Assembly: GCF_018991925.1 (NCBI RefSeq)
Contig: NW_024736071.1
Span: 16,365,402-16,429,401 of the forward strand
Direction: 5' to 3'
Length of the DNA stretch: 64,000 bases
Source: Homarus americanus
Taxonomy: Eukaryota > Arthropoda > Malacostraca > Decapoda > Nephropidae
Of this stretch, positions 1-11,597 are shown one piece after another. Under the pieces are notes generated by a model, which was not told the DNA's origin, made no database searches, and saw only the letters and a list, made by a program, of their open reading frames with translations. The position numbers were made by a program, and so were the translations under genes. Positions within the stretch are counted from its first letter, which is position 1. Every line of letters starts with the position of its first letter.

Positions 1-825
1 CTTTTCAAACTACTACATATCTCTTTGAAACTCACAATGAAGCAAAATGATTCATGTCGTCCACTCTGCTCGTTGCCTCACAACTACTATCCTTAATGGT
101 AAGAATACATTATAATTAATATAGTCTATCCGTATAAATTAGCATTATCGAAGATCAGAATTATGTCAATGCCATTCACAAGGAATTGAACTTACCTTTC
201 ATTATCATACGTAAGAACCATGTGGAAACTTCTTTGTTGACATCATTACCATACACCAATATTAACAATGCAAGAATATATCACCATCATATCACCATCA
301 CGTGTCACTGTCATGCAACAACTCTACTCCACTTGTTTAACATTATCATAGGTCATGTTTATGTCACTAGTATTATCTTACACCAAGCTCTAGTATCACA
401 GCCACTACTCCGGGTCAACACCACTATCAGCACCCATCTCCGCTAACTTAATTGCCATCACGCACGAAGAACACAACGTCATATCCACACTATGCACTAT
501 TTAACGAGTAAACACTATACTCTGTTATGCTAATCAGTACAACTGCTATAAGTGGCTACCGTACACCACAGCTCTACACCATCACCTTATACTATACAGG
601 CAACATACAGTAATACCTTCGCTGTACGTGAGTCGGATACACCATAATACACTAATATATTCACATTAAACCTTATCTAATGCTACCTACTTTATACGTG
701 ACTCTCATTTATCACTACGACACACAAACACCTTTGCCTGATACCTAAGTTAACAGTGATAACTCTGTGTGTGTTCTACGCGACTCTCATACACCAAAAC
801 GTTGCACTAATATTACACAGAGCCA
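1..825. other. AT-rich single-copy DNA, no gene seen
   Basis: The text is non-repetitive and rich in scattered CAC, ATCACCA and ACACCA words. The longest open frame (186-446) has no recognisable motif and a composition expected of ACC/ATC-rich DNA. I see no splice-flanked coding segment. The interval ends in the CCTAA block. Confidence 0.5.
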
Positions 826-902
826 CCTAACCTTACCTAACCTAACCTAACCTAACCTAACCTAACCTAACCTAACCTAACTTAACCTAACCTAACCTAA
901 CC
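826..902 (-). repeat. Interstitial telomere-type (CCTAA)n block
   Basis: About fifteen CCTAA pentamers run almost uninterrupted, with variants CCTTA and CTTAA. Read on the minus strand this is TTAGG, the telomere unit of most arthropods including decapods. Ordinary sequence lies on both sides, so this is an interstitial site and not a chromosome end. Confidence 0.9.
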
Positions 903-1830
903 CCAAGTCAAATATAGAACGCAGACGCCAGAAACCATAACATCAAGATCTGTCGAGGTTTAGAGGGTGACTCCTTTATATATTAACGACTGGGCTCCCT
1001 CCTCTGGAATATCGCCCTCAGCCACTCTTAATAGGGGCCTCTGGTTTCCCTTTGTTCCTGTCCTATGGTAGGTCAATCCCCTTCCTTTCCTCTAATAATG
1101 AGAATTACTCTACCACTGACCACACACTTGACCCTAACCTTCTCTAACACTTTTCCCTCTCTCTTTCACTATCCCCTGACCTCGCTCGTCCCCTCTCTCC
1201 CCCTCCTCCCCGCTCCCGAGCCCCAATTATCAACACACATTCACACGCACTTCCTCGTTCAGTTTGACATTCTTTCACCTTCAAAACTATTACTGTGAAA
1301 GTCTTATATACGCTCTTTTCTCCCCCGTGTCGATGTGTATCCTCCTCTCGTTTCCTTCTTCATTATCCTGTACTCCTCCCTCCCTCCCTTCCTCATTTAG
1401 AAAGAGGTGAGTCATCCATCTCCCAGGAGTGAGTCAATATGGAATTTTTTTATGAGTCATACGTAATAATTCCCCATTACCTTACCCTTCTTCCCTCTCT
1501 TCCTTTTCTTTATCCCATTATCTTCCTTTCCTCTCCTTTCTTGTACCAGCTTCTTCTCCCCATTCTTCTTCCCCCTCCTCATTACACTCAACTACATCTC
1601 ATTCTCTTCCTCAATCCTCGCCACATCCTTCTCATCCCTCTTACTCCTCTTCCTTCCGCTCCTCATCACAAACAAACTCTTGTCCTTCAACTCCTCCAGG
1701 TGCACTCCCCCCACCGCTATCATCACATTAAGCCAACAGCAAAAAAAAAGTAAAATATTTTACGTATCACCCTTCCCAAAGTCAACATTCCACAGGTTCC
1801 CCAAGGCTCTATCCTGCGGGGACACATACT

Positions 1831-1832
<2 letters not shown>
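903..1832. other. Pyrimidine-rich intergenic DNA
   Basis: From about 1130 to 1730 the plus strand is dominated by C and T (CTCC, TTCC and CCCT words). The open frames at 1065-1298 and 1439-1753 read as Leu/Pro/Ser/His-rich by-products of this bias. No gene is supported. Confidence 0.5.

Positions 1833-1890
<58 letters not shown>
1833..1890. repeat. (CA)n microsatellite
   Basis: Near-perfect dinucleotide array of about 58 bp, followed by an ATATACACAC tail. Confidence 0.97.
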
Positions 1891-1902
<12 letters not shown>

Positions 1903-2414
1903 TAATTCCAGAATCAGAGTGCGTGCATACAATCAGGAAAGCACAAAATTATTAGTGCTTGTAGACAGCCTCGCCCCACACCCTGTGATAAAGCAACAAA
2001 CACTGTTATTAACAATTGAGAGTACTAAGCCGATTAAGCGTACGTGGGTAGCTTTCGTATACCTCCGACAATATTATGAGAACTAGTCCAAGCGCACACC
2101 ATGTTGCATGATGCTGCTAATGGCTGCTGTCAAGGTGAGTTTAGAAGATTATTTCCAAACCTTGACCACGACGGCGACTGACAACAGGGAAATGATATAT
2201 ATTTACATACCTGTCCCAGCACGGTACACCCAGCAGTTAAGTACATCCAGCATAGACACTCACTAGCATTTACAAGTACTATTAACACACACAGTAGTAC
2301 CATTAACACACCCACTAGCACCAATAACAAACCCAGTAAAGAGAAGAGATTCACTAGCACCACTAAGAGACCCACTGAGAGAGTCCATCAACAACACCAC
2401 GAACACAACATTAG
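1903..2414. other. Single-copy DNA, then a decayed CACTAGCAC-type repeat
   Basis: From about 2255 to 2410 the motif ACTAGCACCA/ATTAACACAC recurs imperfectly. On the minus strand it gives a Val/Leu-rich open frame (2130-2375) that is a repeat artefact. A short ATG-initiated stretch followed by a strong GTGAGT donor sits at 2108-2134 and is discussed under findings. Confidence 0.45.
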
Positions 2415-2499
2415 CACCATCACCACCATCATCACCACCATTACTCACACCACCACCTCCACCATCACCACCACCACCACCATCACCACCACCACCACA
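2415..2499. repeat. (ACC/ATC)n trinucleotide tract
   Basis: CACCAC and ATCACC triplets with few interruptions. Confidence 0.9.
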
Positions 2500-2614
2500 C
2501 TACCTGCAACACAAGCTTTAGGTCATCCCAAGAACACAATTCTCTTGTAACTTGGGAACTTCACTTACACTAACGAAACACCACAGATAAAATACCTCCC
2601 TTGGGTGTTGCTCC

Positions 2615-3060
2615 AAAGGAGAGAGAGAAGGAGGTGCAACAGTAAGGAGAGAGAATAAAGGAGAAAGAGGAGGCAGAGGAGTGAGTAATTGGAGAGAGAA
2701 AAGTGAGGAGGAGGAGAAGGAGTGATATTTAGAGATAGGAGGAGGGGAAAGACGAGTGGTTAATAATAGTCAAAGGAGGAGAAGGAGGAAGACAAGGAAA
2801 CAAAGGGGTGATTAAAGAAAAGAGGAGGGGGAAGAAGATGTGTACTTTAAGAAAGAGAAAGGAGGTGCGGCAAAAAAATAATGAAAACAATAGAGAGAAA
2901 GAAGAGAAGGAAAAGCAGGAAACAGAGACGTTTTTGGAATCGGTGGAGAATAGACATTGAGAAGAAAGAGTGTTAAGTACTATATAAGGAAGAGAGAGAG
3001 AGAGGAGGACGTGGGAGTCAGATTGTGGTGAGGGAGAGAGGTGCTGGGATGATGGGTAAA
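2615..3060. repeat. Purine-rich (GA/GGA) low-complexity tract
   Basis: Mostly A and G on the plus strand (GGAGGA, GAGAGA, AAGGAG). The minus-strand Ser/Phe/Leu frame over it (2729-3169) is a consequence of this bias. Confidence 0.8.
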
Positions 3061-3349
3061 GGCTGCTTCTAACCCAAGTGCAATAAGCGATGAGGGCATC
3101 ATTACTGGGCCAAGGCACGTAGCTGAGGCGGTTCAGGGTTACGGCGAAAGGGGAGGAAATTACCCCCACATGACCTTATATTACTTGCTACGCTATTGTA
3201 CCAAGGGGCGCTAAGGTATTCATAGGCAGGCGAGGTGAGCACAAGGGGGAGGGTGATGAAGGAAAGAGAAAGGGTTTTAAGATTCAGGTTAGTGTCTCTT
3301 TCTCTGACGATGATAAGAGGGAAGAAGGGAGGGTTGTCTTGTGTTCTTA

Positions 3350-3818
3350 GCAGCAGCAGCAGCAGCCTCCAGGGCACCTCCCAGGGGCCGCGGCGCCCCT
3401 AGGGGCCCGCCCAGAGGCGGCTATGCCCCCAAAGACCCTCCCAAGGGCAGTGGCGACCCCAGGGGCCCTCCCAGCGACGGCGACGCCGCCAGGGGTTCTC
3501 CCACGACCGGCAGAGCCCCCAGGGGCATTTCGAGGAGCGGCGGCTCTCCCAGAGGCCCTCCCAAGGGCAGCGGCTCCCCCAGGGGGCATCCCAGTGGCGA
3601 CGGCACCCCCGGGGGCCTACTAGGAGCAGCAACGCCCCCAGGGGCTCTCCCAGCGGCGGCGGAGCCCCCAGGGGACCTGCCAGAGGATTTGGCACGCCCC
3701 CAAGGGCCCTCCCAGGGGCGGCGACGTCGCCAGGGGTTCTCCCATGGGTGGCGGCGCTCCCAGGGGCCCTCCCAGGGTCCATCCCAAGGGCGGCGACCGC
3801 CCCCAAGGGCCCTCCCTA
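3350..3818. repeat. GC-rich 30-bp minisatellite with open frames
   Basis: After a short (CAG)5 run, a unit of about 30 bp repeats with divergence. Each unit contains a core like AGGGGCCCTCCCA followed by a GGCGGC-type block. Because 30 is a multiple of 3, frames stay open on both strands. The plus frame (3341-3874, 177 codons) reads as Pro/Arg/Gly/Ser repeats of ten residues. GC content is far above the surroundings. The stretch begins right after a pyrimidine-rich run ending in TTAG, which resembles a splice acceptor, so a repetitive coding exon is possible. A non-coding minisatellite is more economical. Confidence 0.85.
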
Positions 3819-4009
3819 GAGATTCATATTATTATCCACGGTACTGTACCCCATTCAGCAGTAGGCGCCTGTGAACCCAGAGGTGTGTGTGTGTGTGCGT
3901 GCTCTCTCTCCACGCAATTTCAATAGGATATAAATACGTGCCTCTCCTTCCCCCGCAGCCTAATACAAGATATTGCGACATAACATTGCACTCTGATGTT
4001 GAGTACTGT

Positions 4010-4022
4010 GCGTGTGTGTGTA

Positions 4023-4064
<42 letters not shown>

Positions 4065-4068
4065 TGTG
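4010..4068. repeat. (GT)n microsatellite
   Basis: Interrupted GT array with TATG and TTTG variants. A shorter GT run lies at 3881-3898. Confidence 0.9.
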
Positions 4069-4321
4069 TAGTGGCGTCCTAAAGCTCTGTATCGATAAAA
4101 CCAGACTAACATAATAAAATACAAATTATATTCTCTCATAAGGATCTATTAATTACATGAGGGTAGATAGAGAAGGAAGAGCCTGACCGTGACTAAACCA
4201 AACTAATGTACCAATCTTGTCGACGGAGTAGCACGGGAAGTTGAAACGAGAAAGCCATTTCCTTGGTCGGAAGAATATACTTTTTCTCAGCAACTCTGTA
4301 CATGATTCCTCAAAAAAAAAC

Positions 4322-4432
4322 GGGGTGGGGTGGAGTGGGGTGGAGTGGAGTGGGGTGGGGTGGGGTGGGGTGGGGTGGAAAGGAGAGGGTGTGGTGGGGT
4401 GGTGTAGGGTGGGGTGCAGTGGGGTGGGGGAA
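4322..4432 (+). repeat. (GGGGTGGA/GGGGT)n G-rich tract
   Basis: Runs of three to four G separated by T or TGGA repeat for about 110 bp, giving many G-tracts on the plus strand and so G-quadruplex potential. The Gly/Trp/Val frames over it are artefacts. Confidence 0.93.
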
Positions 4433-4565
4433 GACACATTCACACACTCTGTCTCTTTCGTTTTCTTTCTCGTTCTCACGTTCGATGTCATTTTTTTTCT
4501 CATTTTCTCTCTGATTTTTTCCCTACTCTCTTTCAGGCTATCGCTAATTCTAATTCACTTATTTA

Positions 4566-4617
4566 CTGTCTGTCTGTCTGTCTGTCTATCTGTCTATATG
4601 TCTGTCTGTCTGTCTGT
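4566..4617. repeat. (GTCT)n microsatellite
   Basis: Tetranucleotide array with TATC/TATA interruptions. Confidence 0.93.
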
Positions 4618-4793
4618 AAGTGTTAGTCTTCTTACACCTTGTTCTTTACGGCCAAACATCTGGGCTAAATGGTCGTTATGGTGAGATAAGTGGCTCCAAT
4701 TTATTTAAAGTGGTTCAGCCTCTTTCTCTCTGCCCCGCTTCCTACGTCCAGTTTTAACCCTTACATATCTGGGTTTACGTTCATTGTGTGGGT

Positions 4794-4794
<1 letters not shown>

Positions 4795-4834
<40 letters not shown>
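4795..4834. repeat. (GT)n microsatellite
   Basis: Dinucleotide array preceded by GTGGGTGG. Confidence 0.93.
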
Positions 4835-4835
<1 letters not shown>

Positions 4836-5016
4836 TTGGTAGCGCTTAGGGTTTGATTTTGTAGAGCTCATTGGTGGCTAGCATGTTTGGTGTGTTTGAG
4901 TGTGGTTAGTATGTGTGTGTTTTTTTGCGTGTGGATCGAAGTAGCGTGTACGTTGATATATACGAGTAACTTTTTTTTGTTATGTGTGATAGGTAGTGAA
5001 TAAGTAAAGTAAACGT

Positions 5017-5018
<2 letters not shown>

Positions 5019-5072
<54 letters not shown>
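5019..5072. repeat. (GT)n microsatellite
   Basis: Perfect dinucleotide array of about 54 bp between two AT-rich segments. Confidence 0.97.
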
Positions 5073-5075
<3 letters not shown>

Positions 5076-5079
5076 ATAG

Positions 5080-5710
5080 AGTATAGTGTGCAGTATTAAG
5101 TATGTGAGAATATGGCGTAGGGTGGTAAGTATGTTAAAGTATGGTATTGCAGTGATAAGTATGTTAGTGTTAAGAATGTATGTATATTGATAAGTACACG
5201 TATAAGTATTAAGTGTATATGTAACAACTTGGAGAACACTGTATGTTTCAGCTTAGTATGTATGTATGAATGTTTATAATTTCCAACAGTAAATATTGAC
5301 TAAAAAGCTAACAAACATTACCTTGAACGCCAGTGCACTATGTCTTAATTAGCTTTTCTTTTACCTTTACTCCGCACAGCTACAGCTAAACTAGCTTTTT
5401 GCTGCGTAAAGCTCGAAATACTTAACGTGAAAGTTTATGATGGAGGTGAAAATATTGTTCTTTGTTCAAATTTATTTCCGGAGAGACAAAATATTTTTCC
5501 TTGTGCGTGTTGGTAGGGAAGAAAAAAATTTATATCAAGCTTTGGGGGAAATTAAACTGGAAAGTAAATTTGTAAGATTCATTTGACAGCGAGAGGAATA
5601 CAGTAATTGAAGATGATGATAATGAAGATGAAGAAGACAAAAGAAGAAGCGCAAGGAAAGGATGGAAGAAGAGAAGAAAGACAGGAGAAGAAAATGAGCA
5701 AGAAGACGAT
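5080..5710. other. AT-rich single-copy DNA, no gene seen
   Basis: The first part carries loose repeats of AAGTATGTTA/GTATG words. From about 5590 it becomes purine-rich (GAAGA). No coding exon is supported. Confidence 0.45.
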
Positions 5711-5727
5711 GTAGCAGTAGTAGTAGC

Positions 5728-5770
<43 letters not shown>

Positions 5771-5771
5771 T
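5711..5771. repeat. (AGT)n microsatellite
   Basis: Trinucleotide array with two AGC interruptions near its start. Confidence 0.95.
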
Positions 5772-5934
5772 AGGAACTGTAATTACATATTCTGGAGAAA
5801 TTTAAACACAGGAGGGAGAAAGAACAGGAAACTAGCCTTGTAAACAACCAGAACAACACAAACTCTCTGACAAACAAAACAGATTTAACCAAGCAAGAGT
5901 ATGAAAAACAATTACTGACACAGGTACAAGACCA

Positions 5935-6450
5935 AAACTTAATAACACCAGGATAACACGAGTATAACAATAACACCTTAGAAAGAAAATCATGATAACA
6001 ACAAATTAAACATAACAGGATAACCCATAGTAATAACAGTTGGATAATAACACTATTGCCGTAACCACAACTTTAATAACATTAGTCCAGTAACAATAGG
6101 ATAATAATAACACCAGTCTTATAACACAAGAGTAATGTAATGTTAATAAAACCCAAGATAACACCATGATGATAACACCAGGATAATGAAATCTAACACC
6201 TGGATGATAACACAAGGAGGAGATAGGTAGACGACGCAGCTCGGGCGCTATGTCTGCGTGTTTGTCATGACACACGCTAGTCTACGCTATAATAACACAG
6301 TGTAAAAGTTATATAACATTCCCTCACGAGTTATTATATATCATGATCACCAGTATCAAATTAAGCTATAATTACTATAACAAACTGGTAATACCTTTGT
6401 AAAGATGATCTAAGATAACCTAGAATTATAACATAGGATAACCAATGCAA
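5935..6450. repeat. Decayed tandem repeat around ATAACACCAGGATAA
   Basis: The words ATAACACCA, AGGATAA and ATAACA recur every 12-25 bases with heavy divergence, for example around 5941, 6050, 6105, 6165, 6178 and 6205. This looks like an old minisatellite eroded by point changes. Confidence 0.55.
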
Positions 6451-6733
6451 CAAGATAGCATAAACAGTGTTCAAACGTTGCCAAACTAGTATTTATACGT
6501 AAGACTACAGCCATTAGGAGAAATAAGAACATAATCCTGATGAAAGGTCACCTCGACGTAAAGGATTGTACCATTAATCTTTCGCTTCCTGTAATATGTC
6601 CTCCAGCAGGCGTAACACCACCTGGAAATAACCACAAGCTAAAACTTCTAGAAACTATATAATAATCAAAGAAATACAAATAATAACCACAAAAATAATA
6701 GTTTAATGATAATAATGATAATAATATTCATGT

Positions 6734-6734
<1 letters not shown>

Positions 6735-6814
<80 letters not shown>
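6735..6814. repeat. (AAT)n microsatellite
   Basis: Near-perfect trinucleotide array of about 80 bp. Confidence 0.97.
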
Positions 6815-6815
<1 letters not shown>

Positions 6816-7937
6816 GCGCAGTAAGAGTTCTACCTCAGATTACAGATGAAATTCGCGTCAGAATATTTCATGTGTTGGCTTTTCTGCTGCGTGTAGTGTC
6901 TGCCATAGATGGAGTAGAACAAAATAAAATCCGTCTGTATTGGTAAATGATGCGAGAGGAGATGAAAGGGTGTTTACTGACTGTATAGGTTTGGTATTTT
7001 TAAAAACTCAAACAAACATACGACACGAAATGACCACAACAGAGATTAAACATTAAGATAAAAAAATCAAAACAGAATATGTAAACAATGATAATTTTCA
7101 ACAGACAGAAGAGAGACAGACAGCAAGAAGCATTTAGACGGTATAAAAGGTTTCAAGATTTTCAAGAATTTAGGAAGCACTTTTTCATTCTTTTTTCCAC
7201 CGAGGTGAAATTAGAGGCTTTACTTTCAAGATGCCTGAGGAAGTTCTTAAGAGGTAAGGCAATTTGGTGCGGTTTCTGAGGCAGGATGTATAAAGGGGGG
7301 AGGGTGGGTAGGAAGGATGGACATGATAGACGTGGTTGGTTCTGCTTATTGGATTGGAGTTCAGTTTCCAGGGAAGAGAGATTACGCTACGTTACAACAA
7401 GACAATGACTAATATAGCACACCGTAATATATTAGTTTAGATTATAATGATATAAATGTGTGAAATATAAGTTGCAATATATGAAGAACATGGAGATTAT
7501 TACCTACAGTTTAGCTTGCAATGATATATAAAAATGAATAAGTAATAGTCATTAACAAGAACATCAACAGAAGTTCAAACGTAATAACTACACGATATAC
7601 AATAACACAGAGAACAAGAGAGCATCAAGAGTTTGAATAACAATGTAAGATATGATGTAAAATAACAGAATAACATCAGTAGGAGTTGAACTTTCAATAA
7701 CATGTGGGACTGAAGTAGCCTAAAAAAAAATAGAATATGGAAACTAGGAACAGGAATTCAGGCTGCAATAACAAGTAGGAGGAAGACGCAATATGCAATA
7801 AAGGAGTGACAGAGAGGATTTAAAATAGCGACATTTTATATACGATGCTGATGTGAAGTAAATATTACGTATCTATATTCATGAGTTATATTTATTCCTT
7901 TTCCATTCTAGTGCGGGAGGGATCAAGTGGGAAAGGC

Positions 7938-7938
<1 letters not shown>
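6815..7938. other. AT-rich single-copy DNA, no gene seen
   Basis: The open frame at 7088-7279 (63 codons, Arg/Phe/Lys-rich) has no motif I recognise, and I see no matching splice sites. From 7500 to 7800 the word AATAACA recurs loosely. Confidence 0.45.

Positions 7939-8013
<75 letters not shown>
7939..8013. repeat. (CA)n microsatellite
   Basis: Perfect array of about 75 bp. Confidence 0.97.
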
Positions 8014-8018
<5 letters not shown>

Positions 8019-8123
8019 CGAAAATGAATCTTTGGGAGTCAAAATAATTTAAATGTTTCATAATAATTCACAGTAGTAAATGGACGAAGCCGGGTGATGA
8101 ACGAAGGAGTAAGGGCGGATTTA

Positions 8124-8124
<1 letters not shown>

Positions 8125-8183
<59 letters not shown>
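8125..8183. repeat. (GA)n microsatellite
   Basis: Perfect array of about 58 bp. Confidence 0.97.
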
Positions 8184-8186
<3 letters not shown>

Positions 8187-8275
8187 TCATATATGATAAC
8201 GAAAACTATACGAGAAGATAATAAACAAAATAAAACATAATAAACACGAAATAAAGGGAACCACTGTGGAACAAA

Positions 8276-8277
<2 letters not shown>

Positions 8278-8341
<64 letters not shown>
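8278..8341. repeat. (GT)n microsatellite
   Basis: Perfect array of about 64 bp. A GGT/GAT tract follows at 8416-8475. Confidence 0.97.
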
Positions 8342-8475
8342 TGGCTACGCTTTCTCACACCACTGGGGTATATTGATTGGTGACAGGAGACTATCAACCA
8401 CCAACTCGTCATCTGATGGTGGTGGTGATGGTGATGGTGTAGGTGGTGGTGGTGGTGGGGTGACGATGGTGATGA

Positions 8476-9084
8476 TAATACACCCTAACCCAACTACTAC
8501 CCACCCACCCCTACCTAAACTACCTACTCACTCCCACCCCCCATCTAAAAAAAAAATAGAGACATTCCTTACAACACGCGATCAAATAATGGCAACCTGA
8601 AGGGGACTGACTGGGAAAGGAAGGGTTCGATTTCACGTACCAAAAGTTAGAGCATATCAACGAGCCACACACCAGTAGGCTATTGGTCTTCGATAACATG
8701 GGAATAATGTATTTAACTCTGACTGAAGCTCAAACTCTCCAGAAATAGGAATAATGTTAATCGAAGCTGAAGAAGAATAAAAAAAAAAATAAGTGAAAAG
8801 CAGAAACACCTGAGGAACTTTTGGATTCACCTGTAATTATCATTTTCTTTTTACCTTGCTTGACATCACACATGCAATCTACCAATAATAACAGGTTGAA
8901 GAATCACCAGTACCTTATGGTGATTGGTGTTGGGTTATTTTGTTTTTCTGCGGCATAAAAATGGGGAGAACTAGTTGGTTATTTTCAGGTCACATTCAGA
9001 CGAAAAGAACAAGGAAAAGGTTTAAGCCGTGATGAATCAGGCTTTTGTGGAGGTTCAAGTCAGTTGTTGCTTTTGTTAGTAAGA
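8476..9084. other. Single-copy intergenic DNA
   Basis: Starts with CCCA-rich text, then AT-rich DNA with no motif. No exon is supported. Confidence 0.45.
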
Positions 9085-9475
9085 TTTTGTATTTGTTGCT
9101 GGTGGTGATGGTGATTGATGTTGGTGATGGTGGTGGTGATGATGATGTAACTAATGTTGGTGAGGTGATTCATTTTGGCGATGGTGGTGGTACTAGTAGT
9201 GATGTGATTGATGTATGTAGTGGTCACAACGACGTTATTGATGTAGTCGGTTTTGGTAATACTGGAGGTTATGTGATTGACGCCGGTGGTTCTGGTAACG
9301 GAGTTATTAATGCTTAAAATAATGGAGGTGGCATGACTGATGTGGGCAGTGGCGCTGGAAGTAGTGTTATTGATGTTATTGATGTTATGATGGTGGTGGT
9401 GGTGGGGGTATAATTTTATATCATATTGACGCTCCCGGTGTTGGTAGTAGCGTGATTAATTAGGGCGGATTACTT
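9085..9475. repeat. GAT/GGT-rich degenerate tract
   Basis: Dense GATGTTGGTGATGG-type words lead into the minisatellite that follows and look like its diverged edge. The open frame at 9045-9317 is Val/Gly/Asp-rich because of this. Confidence 0.7.
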
Positions 9476-9920
9476 CTAGTGGTGTTATTGATGTGTCGGT
9501 GACCTGGACGTGATGTTATTGATGTGTCGGTGACCTGCATGTGATGTTATTGATGTGTCGATGGCCTGGACGTGAAGATTTTGATGTTGATGGACTGGAT
9601 GTGATGTTATTGATGACGGTAACCTGGACGTGATGTTATTGATGTGTCTGTGACCTGGACGTGATGTTATTGATGTCGGTAACCTGGACGTGATGTTATT
9701 GATGTGTCAGTGGCCTGGACGTGATGTTATTGATGTGTATGTGACCTGGACGTGATGTTATTGATGTCGGTAACCTGGACGTGATGTTATTGATGTGTCT
9801 GTGACCTGGACGTGATGTTATTGATGTGTATGTGACCTGGACGTGATGTTATTGATGTCGGTAACCTGGACGTGATGTTATTGATGTGTCAGTGGCCTGG
9901 AGGTGATGTTATTGATGTTG
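9476..9920. repeat. Minisatellite with alternating 31- and 29-bp units
   Basis: About fourteen copies share the core GTGATGTTATTGATG followed by CCTGGAC. Two versions alternate: a longer unit with TGTCGGTGA before CCTGG and a shorter one with TCGGTAA. Some copies differ by one base or a short indel. The mixed long/short order suggests amplification of a two-unit block. Confidence 0.93.
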
Positions 9921-10790
9921 ATGGTGTTTTATATGGTGTAGTGAAGGAGGTAGTACCCGCCTCTACTTGTTTTGACGATGGTGGGTGTCGCTGGCAGATA
10001 TATGATTGATGATGGTGGTGTTAGCCGATGGTGGGGTGGTTGGTATTGGTGGTAGTGGTGGTAGCGATGGTTGTAGTGATGGTAGTTGTAGCGATGATGG
10101 TGAAGTGTTTGCATTGGGAAGGTCGTGGCTGGGAGGGTGAAGGAGAGAGATAGTCTGGAGGATAGGGATAGTGGAGGACGTAAATGTAAGAAGAGGATAG
10201 TGATGATGAAGTAGTGTGGATAGAGACTAAAGAGTTGATAACGTGGGATAGGATGGGGGGGAGGAGGAGATGGACAGGGAATTATTTGTCTATCCTACTT
10301 CCCCTTCTTTATACTTAAGAACATGAGGGGATTATCACTTACCCTCTCTTACTCCTACTTCTCACCCCCCCTCCCCCCCTTATTGTGCCATTCTCACGTG
10401 TGCACCTTGAGGATGAGGTGGGGAAGTGGGGGGGGGGGGTATCGCTAAGATTGCTCCCCCTCCCTCTCCATCCCATCTTACCCCTCCCTAAACACGGTTG
10501 GAGGTGAGGATGACTGTCGTTAATAGGGTTCCTCCAACTCTCTCTTATACTTCCACAAGAACGGAAATAGCGGGTCCTTGACGTGTGTGTGCGTGTGGCT
10601 TTCCTCAGATACATGGTCAGCCCAAGGAAGCGATATAGGTCATGATGGAGTTCCTGAGAGTGGTATATTGTGGTGCTTGAGATGACCCCTATGTCTCTCC
10701 AATTCCCCGCCGCCTCCTTAACCTTTAGTGTATATTTCAACATACCTCTGAATGAGTATATTGTCCTTGAAATGTTAATCTCTCAGTTTT
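9921..10790. other. GGT/GAT-rich then single-copy DNA
   Basis: 10000-10110 is GGTGGTAGTG-rich and 10140-10280 purine-rich. A minus-strand frame of 134 codons (10339-10743) has no recognisable domain, and its downstream half overlaps C-rich low-complexity sequence. Confidence 0.45.
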
Positions 10791-10791
10791 A

Positions 10792-10890
10792 CCCTCCCTC
10801 CCTCCCTCTCCCTCCTTCCCTTCCTCCCTCTCTCCCTCCCTCCTTCCCGTCCCGTCCCGTCCCTACCTCCCTCCCTACTCACCCTTCCCT
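10792..10890. repeat. (CCCT)n / CCGTC pyrimidine tract
   Basis: CCCTCCCT and CCTTCCC words, with three GTCCC repeats near 10850. Almost pure pyrimidine on the plus strand. Confidence 0.9.
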
Positions 10891-11597
10891 CCCGAATCCC
10901 ACTAGACATACCCGTAGCCTTGATGAGTGTCCCGCACCCTACCCTACACTCCCCCTCCATGAACGTCAAGATAAAGACCTCCTCCAGGATATAGTGTCTT
11001 GTCCTTGAAGGGCCTCTACTAACCACTCTACCCCTCACACCCTTCCTCATCTCCTACCTCCCCAGTTACCCCTTAAGAGAACACGATGGTAGAAGGAAGT
11101 GGGTAGGAAAGGGGGTGGAGGAGGAGTTATAGGAGGTGATGTGTAGAGGGATGGGATGATGGAGGGGGTGGCCTGAGGGAGAGTGAAGGTAGTGGTGACA
11201 GGTGTGAGGGTGAGGAATGACGGGATAAGAGACAGGAGGAGGGGATAGGGAGGTAACTGGAAGAATGCCAAGGACACGTAATAACAACAACGATGTAGAT
11301 TCGTCCTTCTATCAGGCTGTGTGTCGTGACATTCTCGGACCGTGACGCTAGTGGGTGACATTCTGGCATTAAAACCCTGCTAAACTATTGTGCTTGGTGC
11401 TAAAACTGCGTTGTTCTTTGATGTTAAAATTATAATGTGCTGAAATTACACACAGAGTAGTACTAAAACAACACGGATATTGGTGCAAATAACACATTAC
11501 ATTTATACAATAAATTTATGTTAGTTAAAATTGAATAGTAGGATGGTTGTATGTATCTGTGACTTCTTAGTAATTGGAAGAAAGAATTTGCTGGATG
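10891..11597. other. Single-copy DNA
   Basis: A pyrimidine tract ending in ACTAG at about 10910 could serve as a splice acceptor, and frames are open downstream on both strands to about 11010. No frame is clearly preferred, so no exon is called. 11100-11260 is G-rich on the plus strand. Confidence 0.4.

Noticed and set aside
3060..3210. About 50-codon plus frame and overlapping minus frames in single-copy DNA
   Set aside because: Frames are open on both strands with no splice acceptor or donor that fits, and no motif.
9476..9920. CRISPR-like array (regular repeats of about 30 bp)
   Set aside because: Units are contiguous tandem copies with no unique spacers, and the genome is eukaryotic.
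10339..10743. 134-codon minus-strand frame with mixed composition
   Set aside because: No domain was recognised, the second half overlaps C/G-rich low complexity, and no splice or promoter context was found.
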